Counted from the stretch's first letter, positions 1 to 6,059 are shown. The stretch is 9,405 bases of DNA from Pseudonocardiaceae bacterium (GCA_025937115.1 JAICSB010000104.1:1-9405); one strand, 5' to 3'. Notes: a model not told the origin generated them from the letters alone. Numbers and translations: made by a program.

Positions 1-196
1 CAAAACAGTCACCGACATCGACAGCCACGACCACACCGTCGACATCGACAACCACCCCCACACCACGGTGACCGACTCCGACAACGGCTCCTACAACGAG
101 CACTCCCAGATCGACCAAAGCCACGTCCACCAGACCGGCCTGGTCAACGTCGACCACGTCCTCAGCGACAACAACACCGACCTACACCTGCTCTAA
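1..196 (+). CDS. His/Asp-rich low-complexity protein, C-terminal end (5' truncated by window)
   Basis: An open frame enters from the left edge (first full codon at 2) and ends at TAA 194-196, giving 64 visible residues. The composition is extreme: about 11 Asp, 9 His, 8 Thr and 6 Asn, one Lys, no Arg, no Cys. Short polar motifs such as TVTD, DSHDHT, DNHPHTT and SHVHQT recur, alternating polar residues with Val or Ile as in a beta-solenoid or a disordered, metal-binding tail. No domain is recognised. Similar His/Asp/Asn/Thr-rich tails occur in actinobacterial hypothetical proteins, some with an IniB-like N-terminus, but the N-terminus is outside the window so no function can be given. A strong hairpin 19 bases after the stop supports this as a real gene end. 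Confidence 0.6.
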   Translation, partial: KTVTDIDSHDHTVDIDNHPHTTVTDSDNGSYNEHSQIDQSHVHQTGLVNVDHVLSDNNTDLHLL

Positions 197-215
197 ACCC
201 CCACCACCACCACGG

Positions 216-251
216 CTGACGCCGCCATCCCGGGTGGGATGACGGCGTCAG
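216..251 (+). terminator. Stem-loop terminator after the His/Asp-rich gene
   Basis: The arms CTGACGCCG (216-224) and CGGCGTCAG (243-251) are perfect complements. After one C-A mismatch the stem continues as CATCCC/GGGATG, closing a 4-base loop (232-235). That gives 15 paired bases starting 19 bases after the stop at 196. There is no long U-tract after it (TCGTGT), as is common for actinobacterial terminators. Confidence 0.65.
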
Positions 252-271
252 TCGTGTATCAACCCACGCAT

Positions 272-378
272 CGCCATTCGGAACCGAAACGCGACCGCGC
301 GTACCGACAAACCGCCATTCGGCTCCGAATGGCGGTTTTGGCCTGCGCTCAGGCCGCGTAAAGGTTCCGAATGGCGGT
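272..378. repeat. Palindromic repeat cluster A (CCGCCATTCGG-nn-CCGAATGGCGG family)
   Basis: Three copies of one palindrome lie in tandem. The central copy (309-338) is perfect with 14-bp arms, running from AAACCGCC to GGCGGTTT around a central CT. It is followed by TTTT, so it can also act as a terminator in both directions. The left copy (272-288) keeps CGCCATTCGG-aa-CCGAA, and the right copy (367-377) keeps only the half CCGAATGGCGG. The centres lie at about 282.5, 323.5 and 365.5, a spacing of 41-42 bp. Between the second and third copies is a small hairpin GGCCTG-CGCT-CAGGCC (340-355). A related cluster lies at 9064-9128. This looks like a REP/BIME-type intergenic repeat of the genome. 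Confidence 0.75.
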
Positions 379-503
379 GGCACTCGGCGCTTCGGCGGGC
401 GCGCCGGCCACCAGAGCCACCACCTCCTCGACGTCCGTCGTCAACTGGCGTGAGCACGTGCGGGGCCCAGGTTGGCGGTACTTGGAGAGCGGCCAACCGG
501 CAC

Positions 504-530
504 GGGAACATCGGTCCGTAGGATCGTGTT
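504..530 (+). promoter_or_regulatory. SigR/SigH-type ECF promoter of trxB
   Basis: GGGAAC (504-509) followed, after exactly 18 bases counted from GGAAC, by GTT (528-530) fits the thiol-oxidative-stress sigma factor consensus GGAAT-N18-GTT known for SigR of Streptomyces and SigH of mycobacteria. Both are known to drive trxB-trxA operons. Placing GTT at -12 to -10 puts +1 at base 540, which is the first base of a GTG start codon of trxB. Fit to the consensus is seen; use by a SigR orthologue is inferred. Confidence 0.6.
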
Positions 531-539
531 GTGGCCAAC

Positions 540-1511
540 GTGAGCGATCAGATCCGGGACGTCATCATCATCGGCTCGGGCCCGGCTGGCTACACCGCCG
601 CGATCTACACCGCGCGAGCCCAGCTGGAGCCGCTGGTCTTCGAGGGCAGCCAGTACGGCGGCGCCTTGATGACCACCACCGACGTGGAGAACTACCCGGG
701 GTTCCGCGACGGGATCATGGGTCCCGATCTGATGGAGCAGTTCAAAGCCCAAGCTGAGCGCTTCGGTGCGGAGGTGCAGGCCAAGGACGTCACCTCGGTC
801 GAGCTGGCTGGTGACATCAAGCGGGTCGTGGTGGATGGGACTACCTACCTGGCCCGGTCGGTGATACTCGCGATGGGCGCGCAGCCCCGCTACCTCAACG
901 TCCCGGGAGAGCAGGAACTGCTCGGCCGCGGCGTCAGCTCGTGCGCCACCTGTGACGGTTTCTTCTTCCGCGATCAGGATATCGCCGTCATCGGCGGTGG
1001 GGACTCCGCGATGGAGGAGGCCATCTTCTTGAGCAAGTTCGCGAAGTCGGTGACCGTGGTGCATCGGCGCGACGAGTTCCGCGCCTCGAAGATCATGCTT
1101 GAGCGCGCCCGGAACAACGACAAGATCCGCTGGCGCACCGGGGTGACCGTCGACCGGGTAGTCGGCGACGGCGGTGTGAGCGGCCTGGAGCTCTCCGACA
1201 AAGCGACGCTGGACGTCACCGGCATGTTCGTGGCGATCGGGCACGACCCGCGCAGTCAGCTGGTCCGCGATCAGGTGGACACCGACGCAGCCGGGTACGT
1301 AGTGGTGACCGCGCCGTCGACCGCTACCAGCGTGGACGGCGTCTTCGCGGCGGGTGACCTGGTGGACCACACTTACCGGCAAGCCGTCACCGCCGCGGGC
1401 ACTGGCTGCGCGGCCGCGATCGACGTCGAACGCTGGCTCGCTGAGCACGCGGACCCGCACGCGCAGGTGGCTGCCGAGTTCGTCGGCGGCGGCTACGGTT
1501 CCAAGTCCTGA
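540..1511 (+). CDS. trxB: Thioredoxin-disulfide reductase (NADPH, FAD)
   Basis: The enzyme passes electrons from NADPH through FAD and a cysteine pair to thioredoxin in the cytoplasm; its substrate TrxA is encoded next. From the chosen start it has 323 residues, the usual length. The FAD motif GSGPAG is at 12-17, the redox pair CATC at 135-138 (Cys135, Cys138), the NADPH motif GGGDSA at 152-157, the NADP-phosphate-binding HRR at 175-177, and the C-terminal FAD segment GVFAAGD at 267-273. Much of it is very close to mycobacterial TrxB2 as remembered. Two GTG starts compete. GTG 531 has a weak AGGA seven bases upstream. GTG 540 coincides with +1 predicted from the SigR-type promoter, so a leaderless start there is preferred; GTG 531 would add three residues. 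The trxA start follows 45 bases after the stop, so the two form an operon. Confidence 0.96.
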   Translation: MSDQIRDVIIIGSGPAGYTAAIYTARAQLEPLVFEGSQYGGALMTTTDVENYPGFRDGIMGPDLMEQFKAQAERFGAEVQAKDVTSVELAGDIKRVVVDGTTYLARSVILAMGAQPRYLNVPGEQELLGRGVSSCATCDGFFFRDQDIAVIGGGDSAMEEAIFLSKFAKSVTVVHRRDEFRASKIMLERARNNDKIRWRTGVTVDRVVGDGGVSGLELSDKATLDVTGMFVAIGHDPRSQLVRDQVDTDAAGYVVVTAPSTATSVDGVFAAGDLVDHTYRQAVTAAGTGCAAAIDVERWLAEHADPHAQVAAEFVGGGYGSKS

Positions 1512-1556
1512 TCACCTATTCCATCCGGCCATGCAGAACCGCAACCAGGAGATGAG

Positions 1557-1889
1557 ATGGCAGATAAGTCGACCGTGACCGTGACCGATGATTCGTTCGC
1601 CGACGCCGTGCTCGGCAGCGACAAGCCGGTGCTGGTGGACTTCTGGGCGAGCTGGTGCGGACCCTGCAAGCAGGTGGCGCCGGTACTTGAGGAGATCGCC
1701 TCGGAGAACGGTGACAAGCTCACCATCGCGAAGATGGACATCGACGCCAACCCCAGCACCCCACGGGACTACCAGATCATGTCGATCCCGACCATGATCC
1801 TTTTCTCGGGTGGTAAGCCGGTGAAGCAGATCGTCGGAGCCAAGCCCAAGGCTGCGCTGCTCGAAGACCTGGCTGACTACCTGGGCTGA
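1557..1889 (+). CDS. trxA: Thioredoxin
   Basis: A small cytoplasmic protein disulfide reductant recycled by the TrxB encoded just upstream. Its 110 residues form one thioredoxin fold. The active site WCGPC is at 33-37 (Cys34, Cys37), preceded by the usual VDFWA strand, and the cis-proline loop SIPTM has Pro78. The ATG at 1557 has AGGAG at 1547-1551 with a 5-base gap; an ATG at 1552 is out of frame. It corresponds in position and length to mycobacterial TrxC. There is no obvious terminator before the next gene (138 bases), so read-through into cwlM is possible; I saw no convincing separate promoter there. Confidence 0.96.
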   Translation: MADKSTVTVTDDSFADAVLGSDKPVLVDFWASWCGPCKQVAPVLEEIASENGDKLTIAKMDIDANPSTPRDYQIMSIPTMILFSGGKPVKQIVGAKPKAALLEDLADYLG

Positions 1890-2027
1890 TTCGCTACTGC
1901 CGCGATGTCAGTGGCAGGCTCATCGTCGCAGCAGGCAACCGATTACCGTGGGACGCGTCCTGTCCGGCGGGATGAGCTTGAGTGACAGACCCGCACTGCG
2001 ACTACGCGCCGAGTGAAGTGAGGTTGA

Positions 2028-3191
2028 ATGCAGCTGCTGCGCCGCGGCGACACCGGACAGGCGGTGGCGCAGCTGCGGGCGTTGCTGACCTCACAGGGGT
2101 TGCTCCCACCGCCGTCGGAATCGGGTGCTGAGACAGCTGCGGACCCTGACATCTTCGACATCACGGTGGAGCACGCGGTCCGCGCCTTCCAGCAGCGCCG
2201 CGGTCTGATCAGCGATGGCATCGTCGGGTGGGCCACCTACCAGGCGTTGTGCGATGCGCGTCTGGGGTTCGGCTGCCGCCTGCTCAGCTATCTCATCGCC
2301 GGTCCGATGCGCGGCGACGACGTATGCACGCTGCAGGAACGGTTGCTTGAGCTGGGCTATGACGCCTACCGGGCGGACGGGATCTTCGGTTCGCATACCG
2401 AGGCCGCACTGCGCAGCTTCCAACGTGACTATGGCCTGCGGGTCGACGGGGTATGCGGGCCGGCCACCTTGCGGGCGCTGCGCCAGCTGCAGCCCAAGGT
2501 CCGCGGTGGTAGGCCGGTGTTACTCCGCGAGCAGGAACGGGCCCGCCGGGCGGGTCCAGCCTTGCGTGGCAAGCGGATCATCATTGATCCGTGTCACGGC
2601 GGCTCCGAGCAAGGCATCGTGGTCGACGGAGCCACCGAGACAGACCTGATGTGGGACCTGGCTACGCGGCTGGCGGGCCGGATGGCTGCTACCGGGATGG
2701 AGACGCTGCTGTCCCACAGCCGGGACACCAGCCCCACAGAAGCTGACCGAGCCGCCTTCGCCAACACCGAAGGTGGCGACCTGGTCCTGTCGCTGCACAC
2801 CGACGGCCATCCCACCGCGCTGGCACATGGCTTGGCGACGTTTCACTTCGGCACCAGCAACGGCACCAGCTCCACCCTGGGTGAGGCGCTGGCCGAGTTC
2901 ATCCAGCGCGAGCTGACCGCCCGCACCGGGATGCTCGACTGCGGAACCCACCCCAAGACCTGGGAGCTGCTGCGGATGACCCGGATGCCCGCGGTGCGGG
3001 TGGAACTGGGCTACCTGACCAACCCTGGGGACCGCCGCAAACTCCTCGAACCTGCCTTCCGCGATGTGGTCGCCGAAGGGATAGTGGTCGCCGTCAAGCG
3101 GCTCTACCTGCTGGGCGAGAACGATCAACCCACCGGCACGTTCACCTTCGCCGATCTCCTACGCGGCGAGCTGAATGGCTGCCCCTCGTGA
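2028..3191 (+). CDS. cwlM: CwlM-like peptidoglycan-binding, amidase_3-fold protein
   Basis: The 387-residue protein has two N-terminal peptidoglycan-binding repeats (about 5-75 and 88-153; FQQRRGL...DGIVG and FQRDYGL...DGVCG) and an N-acetylmuramoyl-L-alanine amidase (Amidase_3) domain at about 182-362. There is no signal peptide or membrane segment. In mycobacteria the cytoplasmic CwlM is phosphorylated by PknB and activates MurA and controls MurJ, and is considered catalytically dead. Here the three zinc-ligand positions appear intact (His190 in DPCHGG, Glu204 in TETDL, His257 in SLHTD), as does the catalytic Glu326 in VELGYLTN. The C-terminal PTGTFTF segment (Thr369, Thr371, Thr373) matches the phosphorylated threonine cluster of mycobacterial CwlM. 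Gene order after trxA is that of Rv3914-Rv3915. The ATG start has AGG four bases upstream. It ends 17 bases from the convergent gene. Confidence 0.9.
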   Translation: MQLLRRGDTGQAVAQLRALLTSQGLLPPPSESGAETAADPDIFDITVEHAVRAFQQRRGLISDGIVGWATYQALCDARLGFGCRLLSYLIAGPMRGDDVCTLQERLLELGYDAYRADGIFGSHTEAALRSFQRDYGLRVDGVCGPATLRALRQLQPKVRGGRPVLLREQERARRAGPALRGKRIIIDPCHGGSEQGIVVDGATETDLMWDLATRLAGRMAATGMETLLSHSRDTSPTEADRAAFANTEGGDLVLSLHTDGHPTALAHGLATFHFGTSNGTSSTLGEALAEFIQRELTARTGMLDCGTHPKTWELLRMTRMPAVRVELGYLTNPGDRRKLLEPAFRDVVAEGIVVAVKRLYLLGENDQPTGTFTFADLLRGELNGCPS

Positions 3192-3208
3192 AGTCGGCTA
3201 GGTCCGCG

Positions 3209-3781
3209 CTAGCGCAGCGCGGTGTGGATCTGGTGCCACACGATGCAGGGAAAACGACGGCGGTGCCATCTCCAGCGCCGGCAGGCCCGGCAGCGACCCG
3301 CTGCGGTGGGCTGATGGTGGGTCAAGACCCGCCGCAATGCGGCGATGGGGCCCGGATGATGGCAGGACGTTTCCAGCTCGGCGAGCGTGTCCCACACCGA
3401 CTGGACCATGTTCCTGGCGCACGGATGATCAGCTAGCCACGCGACGGCGGCTACGGATCCCAGAGCGGGTAGCGGCTGCACGGTCTGGCGTTGCCGGCAC
3501 AGCTGCTGAAAACGGCCGCGCCCGGCATTAGTCAGCGCCGCCCGTCGCATTCCCCACCCGTCCGGCTCAGCCAGTGTCACCGCGCTGCTGTCGCACAACG
3601 CGGCGAGCGAGTCGGCAACATAGTCCGGTATCTGACGTCCGTGGTCGAACCAGTGATCTCCCGTCCTGGCTATGCCGCCGGCGTTGACGCGCCGCAGCGC
3701 CATCCAGTCGTAGAGGTCTGTTCCGGTCAGCGGGGGCCTGGTCGTGGCAGGAGACCGAGGTCCCGGCTGGGCTGTACTCAT
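3209..3781 (-). CDS. Actinomycete hypothetical protein with C-terminal Cys-x2-Cys motif
   Basis: A 190-residue protein of no named function that resembles hypothetical proteins I have seen in actinomycetes. Residues about 20-95 (TDLYDWMALRRVNAGG...LTNAGRGRFQQL) look like a small winged-helix-type domain ending in a turn typical of such folds. The middle (100-158) is probably helical. The end is basic and carries Cys164-x2-Cys167 and Cys179 in a tryptophan-rich stretch, reminiscent of a zinc ribbon or a CxxC...WPC tail. There is no signal peptide. The start is ATG 3781, six bases after a strong GAGAGGGGG; GTG 3784 directly before it is only three bases away from that site. The gene converges on cwlM and diverges from the XRE regulator. 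It could be a DNA-binding protein, but this is a guess from its shape. Confidence 0.7.
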   Translation of the reverse strand: MSTAQPGPRSPATTRPPLTGTDLYDWMALRRVNAGGIARTGDHWFDHGRQIPDYVADSLAALCDSSAVTLAEPDGWGMRRAALTNAGRGRFQQLCRQRQTVQPLPALGSVAAVAWLADHPCARNMVQSVWDTLAELETSCHHPGPIAALRRVLTHHQPTAAGRCRACRRWRWHRRRFPCIVWHQIHTALR

Positions 3782-3807
3782 CACGGTCCCCCTCTCATCG
3801 CCGTGGA

Positions 3808-3854
3808 ATGGCCGGACCGGCGACTCTGCGTCGGGGCATCGCCGGTCCGGCCAT
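3808..3854. repeat. 16-bp perfect inverted repeat upstream of the hypothetical gene
   Basis: The arm 3808-3823 (ATGGCCGGACCGGCGA) is perfectly complementary to 3839-3854, with a 15-base spacer. Each arm contains its own near-palindrome GCCGG-A-CCGGC. It lies 27 bases upstream of the minus-strand start at 3781, so it would be in that gene's leader or promoter. There is no U-tract on either side. It could be an operator, an attenuator-like leader hairpin or an intergenic repeat copy. Confidence 0.7.
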
Positions 3855-3974
3855 GACCCTTCGCACGCGGTGGTGAATGCGCCGTTCAGGGCTGGAGCGG
3901 AGTCAAACAGTGCGACACGCCTGGATGCAAGCTTTCACATCAATGTTTCGCAGTGAGTACCCAATATGGTTAAC

Positions 3975-4010
3975 TCATTCCGAAGTGAACCCGTGAATGC
4001 TTTCATTCCG
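3975..4010. promoter_or_regulatory. Candidate operator in front of the XRE regulator
   Basis: Within 36 bp there is a palindrome GAATG-CTTT-CATTC (3995-4008), a direct repeat TCATTCCG (3975-3982 and 4003-4010, 28 bp apart) and a direct repeat GTGAA (3985-3989 and 3993-3997). The palindrome lies directly upstream of the -10 element. This is where an autoregulating XRE protein would be expected to bind; binding itself is inferred. Confidence 0.4.
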
Positions 4011-4020
4011 GGTGTAAGAT
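3993..4020 (+). promoter_or_regulatory. Candidate promoter of the XRE-DUF397 operon
   Basis: The -10 candidate is TAAGAT (4015-4020), with a poor -35 candidate GTGAAT (3993-3998) at a 16-base spacing. Transcription would start near 4027, about 19 bases before the ATG. The stretch 3950-4020 is clearly AT-richer than the surrounding sequence. Confidence 0.4.
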
Positions 4021-4045
4021 TCCCTCACGGTGAGAGAGGTGGACA

Positions 4046-4936
4046 ATGACCGAGGCCATCACGACGACGGGCTCGACCGTGCCCCGCCGGCAACTCGGCC
4101 GGTACCTGCGTGACCTGCGCAACAAATCCCGGCTCACCGTGCGCGCCGCCGGCGCGCAACTGGAATGGTCCGAGGCCAAGATCTGGCGCATCGAGACCGG
4201 GCAGACCTCCCTGCGCAGCCTCGACGTGGAGGCGATGTGCAAGGTCTACGGCGCGTCGGCGGACATGACCGAGGCGCTGATGGGTCTGGCCAAGGAGACC
4301 AAGGCGCGCGGCTGGTGGCACTCCTACGGCGACGCCATCCCGGAGTACTTCGACGTCTACATCGGATTGGAGGAAGCCGCGTCCCACTTCAGCTGGTACG
4401 AGTCCGAACTGGTGCCAGGACTGTTCCAGACTGAGGACTACGCCCGCGCGGTGATCCGGGCAGACAACCAGGGAGCGGACGACGCTGAGGTCGAACGACG
4501 GGTGCACGTCCGCATCGCGCGCCAAGCGCTGCTGACCAGGGTCACCCACCCCCCGGTATTCAACGTGGTGCTCAACGAGGCCATCCTGCATCGCCCGGTC
4601 GGCGGCGAGGAGGCCGCGCACGGACAGCTCAAACGGCTGATAGAAGTCAGCGAACTGCCCACCGTGTCGCTGCGGGTGGTGCCTTTCGATGCTGGGCTGC
4701 ACCACGGCATCATGTCCGGCACGTTCGAGCTTTTGCGGTTCCCGCTCAATGGCAACGGCCAGGACACCGAGCCACCCACGGTATACGTCGAAAGCTTCAC
4801 CGGAGCGCTGTACCTGGACAAACCCCACGAAGTCGCCCGGTACGACACCGCGTTCACCAACATCTGGGAGTCCTCTCTGGACGAGAGCGCCTCCCGGGAG
4901 CTGATCACTCAAGTGACAAGGGAGCTAGGAAAGTGA
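4046..4936 (+). CDS. XRE-family transcriptional regulator with DUF5753 (Scr1/WhiJ type)
   Basis: The 296-residue cytoplasmic regulator has an N-terminal helix-turn-helix (about 16-72, RRQLGRYLRDLRNKSRLTVRAA through KIWRIETGQTS) and a DUF5753 domain (about 105-290) with the family signature segments YIGLEEAASHFSWYESELVPGLFQTEDYARA, PTVSLRVVPFDAG and YLDKPHEVARYDTAF. Such proteins (WhiJ, Scr1) occur in many paralogous copies in filamentous actinomycetes beside a DUF397 gene. In Streptomyces coelicolor Scr1/Scr2 the pair has been described as toxin-antitoxin-like and as affecting differentiation and antibiotic production. The start ATG has AGAGGTGG ending three bases upstream. The gene overlaps the DUF397 gene by the tetranucleotide GTGA, pointing to translational coupling. 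A palindrome in its promoter suggests autoregulation. Confidence 0.93.
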   Translation: MTEAITTTGSTVPRRQLGRYLRDLRNKSRLTVRAAGAQLEWSEAKIWRIETGQTSLRSLDVEAMCKVYGASADMTEALMGLAKETKARGWWHSYGDAIPEYFDVYIGLEEAASHFSWYESELVPGLFQTEDYARAVIRADNQGADDAEVERRVHVRIARQALLTRVTHPPVFNVVLNEAILHRPVGGEEAAHGQLKRLIEVSELPTVSLRVVPFDAGLHHGIMSGTFELLRFPLNGNGQDTEPPTVYVESFTGALYLDKPHEVARYDTAFTNIWESSLDESASRELITQVTRELGK

Positions 4937-5136
4937 GCACAATCGACCTGTCCAGCGCCACCTGGCGCAAGAGCAGCCGCAGCAACGGCCAAGCGAGTTG
5001 TGTGGAGGTCGCCGACCTCGACAGCGGGCACCGCGCGGTGCGGGACTCCAAGAACCCCACCGGCCCGGCCCTGATCGTCACCCCCACCCAGTGGGTGTCC
5101 TTCACCACTGCCGTGCGCACCGGTGAGCTTGGCTGA
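4933..5136 (+). CDS. DUF397 protein, partner of the upstream XRE regulator
   Basis: A 67-residue protein that covers the whole DUF397 family length: TWRKSSRSNGQASCVEVADL at the start, VRDSKNPTGPALIVTPTQW in the middle and FTTAVRTGEL at the end. The GTG start at 4933 lies inside the stop of the upstream gene (GTGA, 4933-4936), and the GGGAGCTAGGA stretch before it provides a ribosome site. In the Scr1/Scr2 type of pair the small DUF397 protein is the partner of the XRE regulator and has been reported as the toxin-like component; roles in other pairs (WhiJ, abaA loci) are developmental. Which applies here cannot be read from the sequence. Confidence 0.93.
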   Translation: MSTIDLSSATWRKSSRSNGQASCVEVADLDSGHRAVRDSKNPTGPALIVTPTQWVSFTTAVRTGELG

Positions 5137-5199
5137 CTCACCCTCCGAGCCGCGGCCGCCCGGCGCAGTGTTCGCATCCTTCCTAGGACACCACGCCCT

Positions 5200-5257
5200 C
5201 CGAACTCCACAGCAGAGCTGCCGCTGCGTGATCAAATAGCTCTGCTGTGGAGTTCGG
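5200..5257. terminator. 20-bp perfect hairpin between convergent genes
   Basis: The arm 5200-5219 (CCGAACTCCACAGCAGAGCT) pairs perfectly with 5238-5257 around an 18-base loop. It lies between the DUF397 stop (5136) and the stop of the convergent GNAT-like gene (5327), so it probably ends transcription from both sides. There is no U-tract on either strand. Confidence 0.7.
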
Positions 5258-5326
5258 GAAGCGGAAGACACTCATGACCCGGGAGGGGCGGCAGCATGAT
5301 GGCGGGTGACAGCCGATTGGGTGGGG

Positions 5327-5956
5327 TCAGGCGGGGCGCAGGCTGGGCTCGACGTTGTGGATGGTCACCGACGTCAGCAGCCTTTCCAAGGCAGCCTCGA
5401 CGTCTTCCTTCCAGGTCAGGGCAGTACGCAGCTCCAGGCGTAGCCGGGGCCAGCGCGAATGCGCGTGCACCGTCTTAAAGCCGACCTGCTGCAGGAACTC
5501 GGCGGGAACCACGCACGTGGACTCCGCAGTGGGACGGGCATCACCGAAGGCCTCGATGGCCTTGACACCGCGCCGGGTGAGGTCCTTGGCGACCGCCTGC
5601 ACCAGCATCCGGCCCAAGCCGCCACCTTCGAACTCCGGGAGCACCTTCAGTGCGGTGAGCAACACGGCATCGGGGCTGACCGGTGAGGTGGGAAACGCCG
5701 ACGCCCGCGGCACCGCGCCGGGCGGAGCGTAGAGCACGTAGCCAGCCGGCACATCGCCGGACATCACGATCCGCCCGCAGGAACCCCACTCCAGCAGCAC
5801 GCTGGAGACCCAGGCCTCCTTCTCCAACTCCGTTTGACCGAAGTCCTCCGCCTGCTCCCGGATATGCGGGGCAAGCTCCCAGAACACACAGCGTCGGCAC
5901 TGCTTCGGCAGCAGATTGAGCTTGTCCAGGGTGACGCCGACCATTCGACGTGACAC
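5327..5956 (-). CDS. GNAT-like N-acetyltransferase (Rv3916c-type)
   Basis: A 209-residue protein in the position of mycobacterial Rv3916c, between cwlM and parB. The acetyl-CoA-binding GNAT motif is at about 104-128 (KVLPEFEGGGLGRMLVQAVAKDL), followed by a fold-typical end (FLQQVGFKTVHAHSRWPRLRLEL). The N-terminus carries a conserved-looking Cys20-x2-Cys23 (QCRRCVFWEL), unusual for a GNAT enzyme and possibly metal-binding. The acceptor is unknown. The start is GTG 5956, with AGGGAGG at 5961-5967 four bases upstream. A longer frame reaches 6052 but the added 32 residues are Arg/Pro-rich and would overlap the promoter, and ATG 5944 is too far from the ribosome site. Confidence 0.85.
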   Translation of the reverse strand: MSRRMVGVTLDKLNLLPKQCRRCVFWELAPHIREQAEDFGQTELEKEAWVSSVLLEWGSCGRIVMSGDVPAGYVLYAPPGAVPRASAFPTSPVSPDAVLLTALKVLPEFEGGGLGRMLVQAVAKDLTRRGVKAIEAFGDARPTAESTCVVPAEFLQQVGFKTVHAHSRWPRLRLELRTALTWKEDVEAALERLLTSVTIHNVEPSLRPA

Positions 5957-5960
5957 CGGG

Positions 5961-5967
5961 CCTCCCT
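5961..5967 (-). promoter_or_regulatory. Ribosome binding site deciding the GNAT-like start
   Basis: AGGGAGG on the minus strand, four bases before GTG 5956, is the only strong Shine-Dalgarno sequence near the 5' end of this frame. Confidence 0.6.
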
Positions 5968-6011
5968 GAACTCCACGAGCGCGCGCCAGCGGTGGGCACA
6001 GCGCCTGGCGC

Positions 6012-6040
6012 AGCATATGCCGATGGCGGCCCGGAGTGAA
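6012..6040 (-). promoter_or_regulatory. Candidate promoter of the GNAT-like gene
   Basis: On the minus strand TTCACT (6040-6035) and TATGCT (6017-6012) are separated by 17 bases, a reasonable fit to a housekeeping -35/-10 pair. Transcription would start near 6005, about 50 bases before GTG 5956. Confidence 0.4.
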
Positions 6041-6059
6041 GACGGCAGCCACTGTGGGG

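Noticed and set aside
272..378. CRISPR array, suggested by regular repeat spacing
   Set aside because: The repeated unit is a palindrome with degenerate copies, only three occur, spacers are about 18-30 bp, and no cas gene or leader is seen.
441..1460. Long minus-strand open frame (339 codons) opposite trxB
   Set aside because: It is the antisense shadow of a clearly conserved gene in high-GC DNA and shows no protein family features.
3188..3436. Plus-strand frame starting four bases before the cwlM stop
   Set aside because: It is antisense to the minus-strand gene at 3209-3781, which has a strong ribosome site and family-like sequence.
4025..4912. Minus-strand open frame (295 codons) opposite the XRE regulator
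   Set aside because: The plus strand carries recognisable HTH and DUF5753 motifs; the antisense frame has none and would overlap its promoter.
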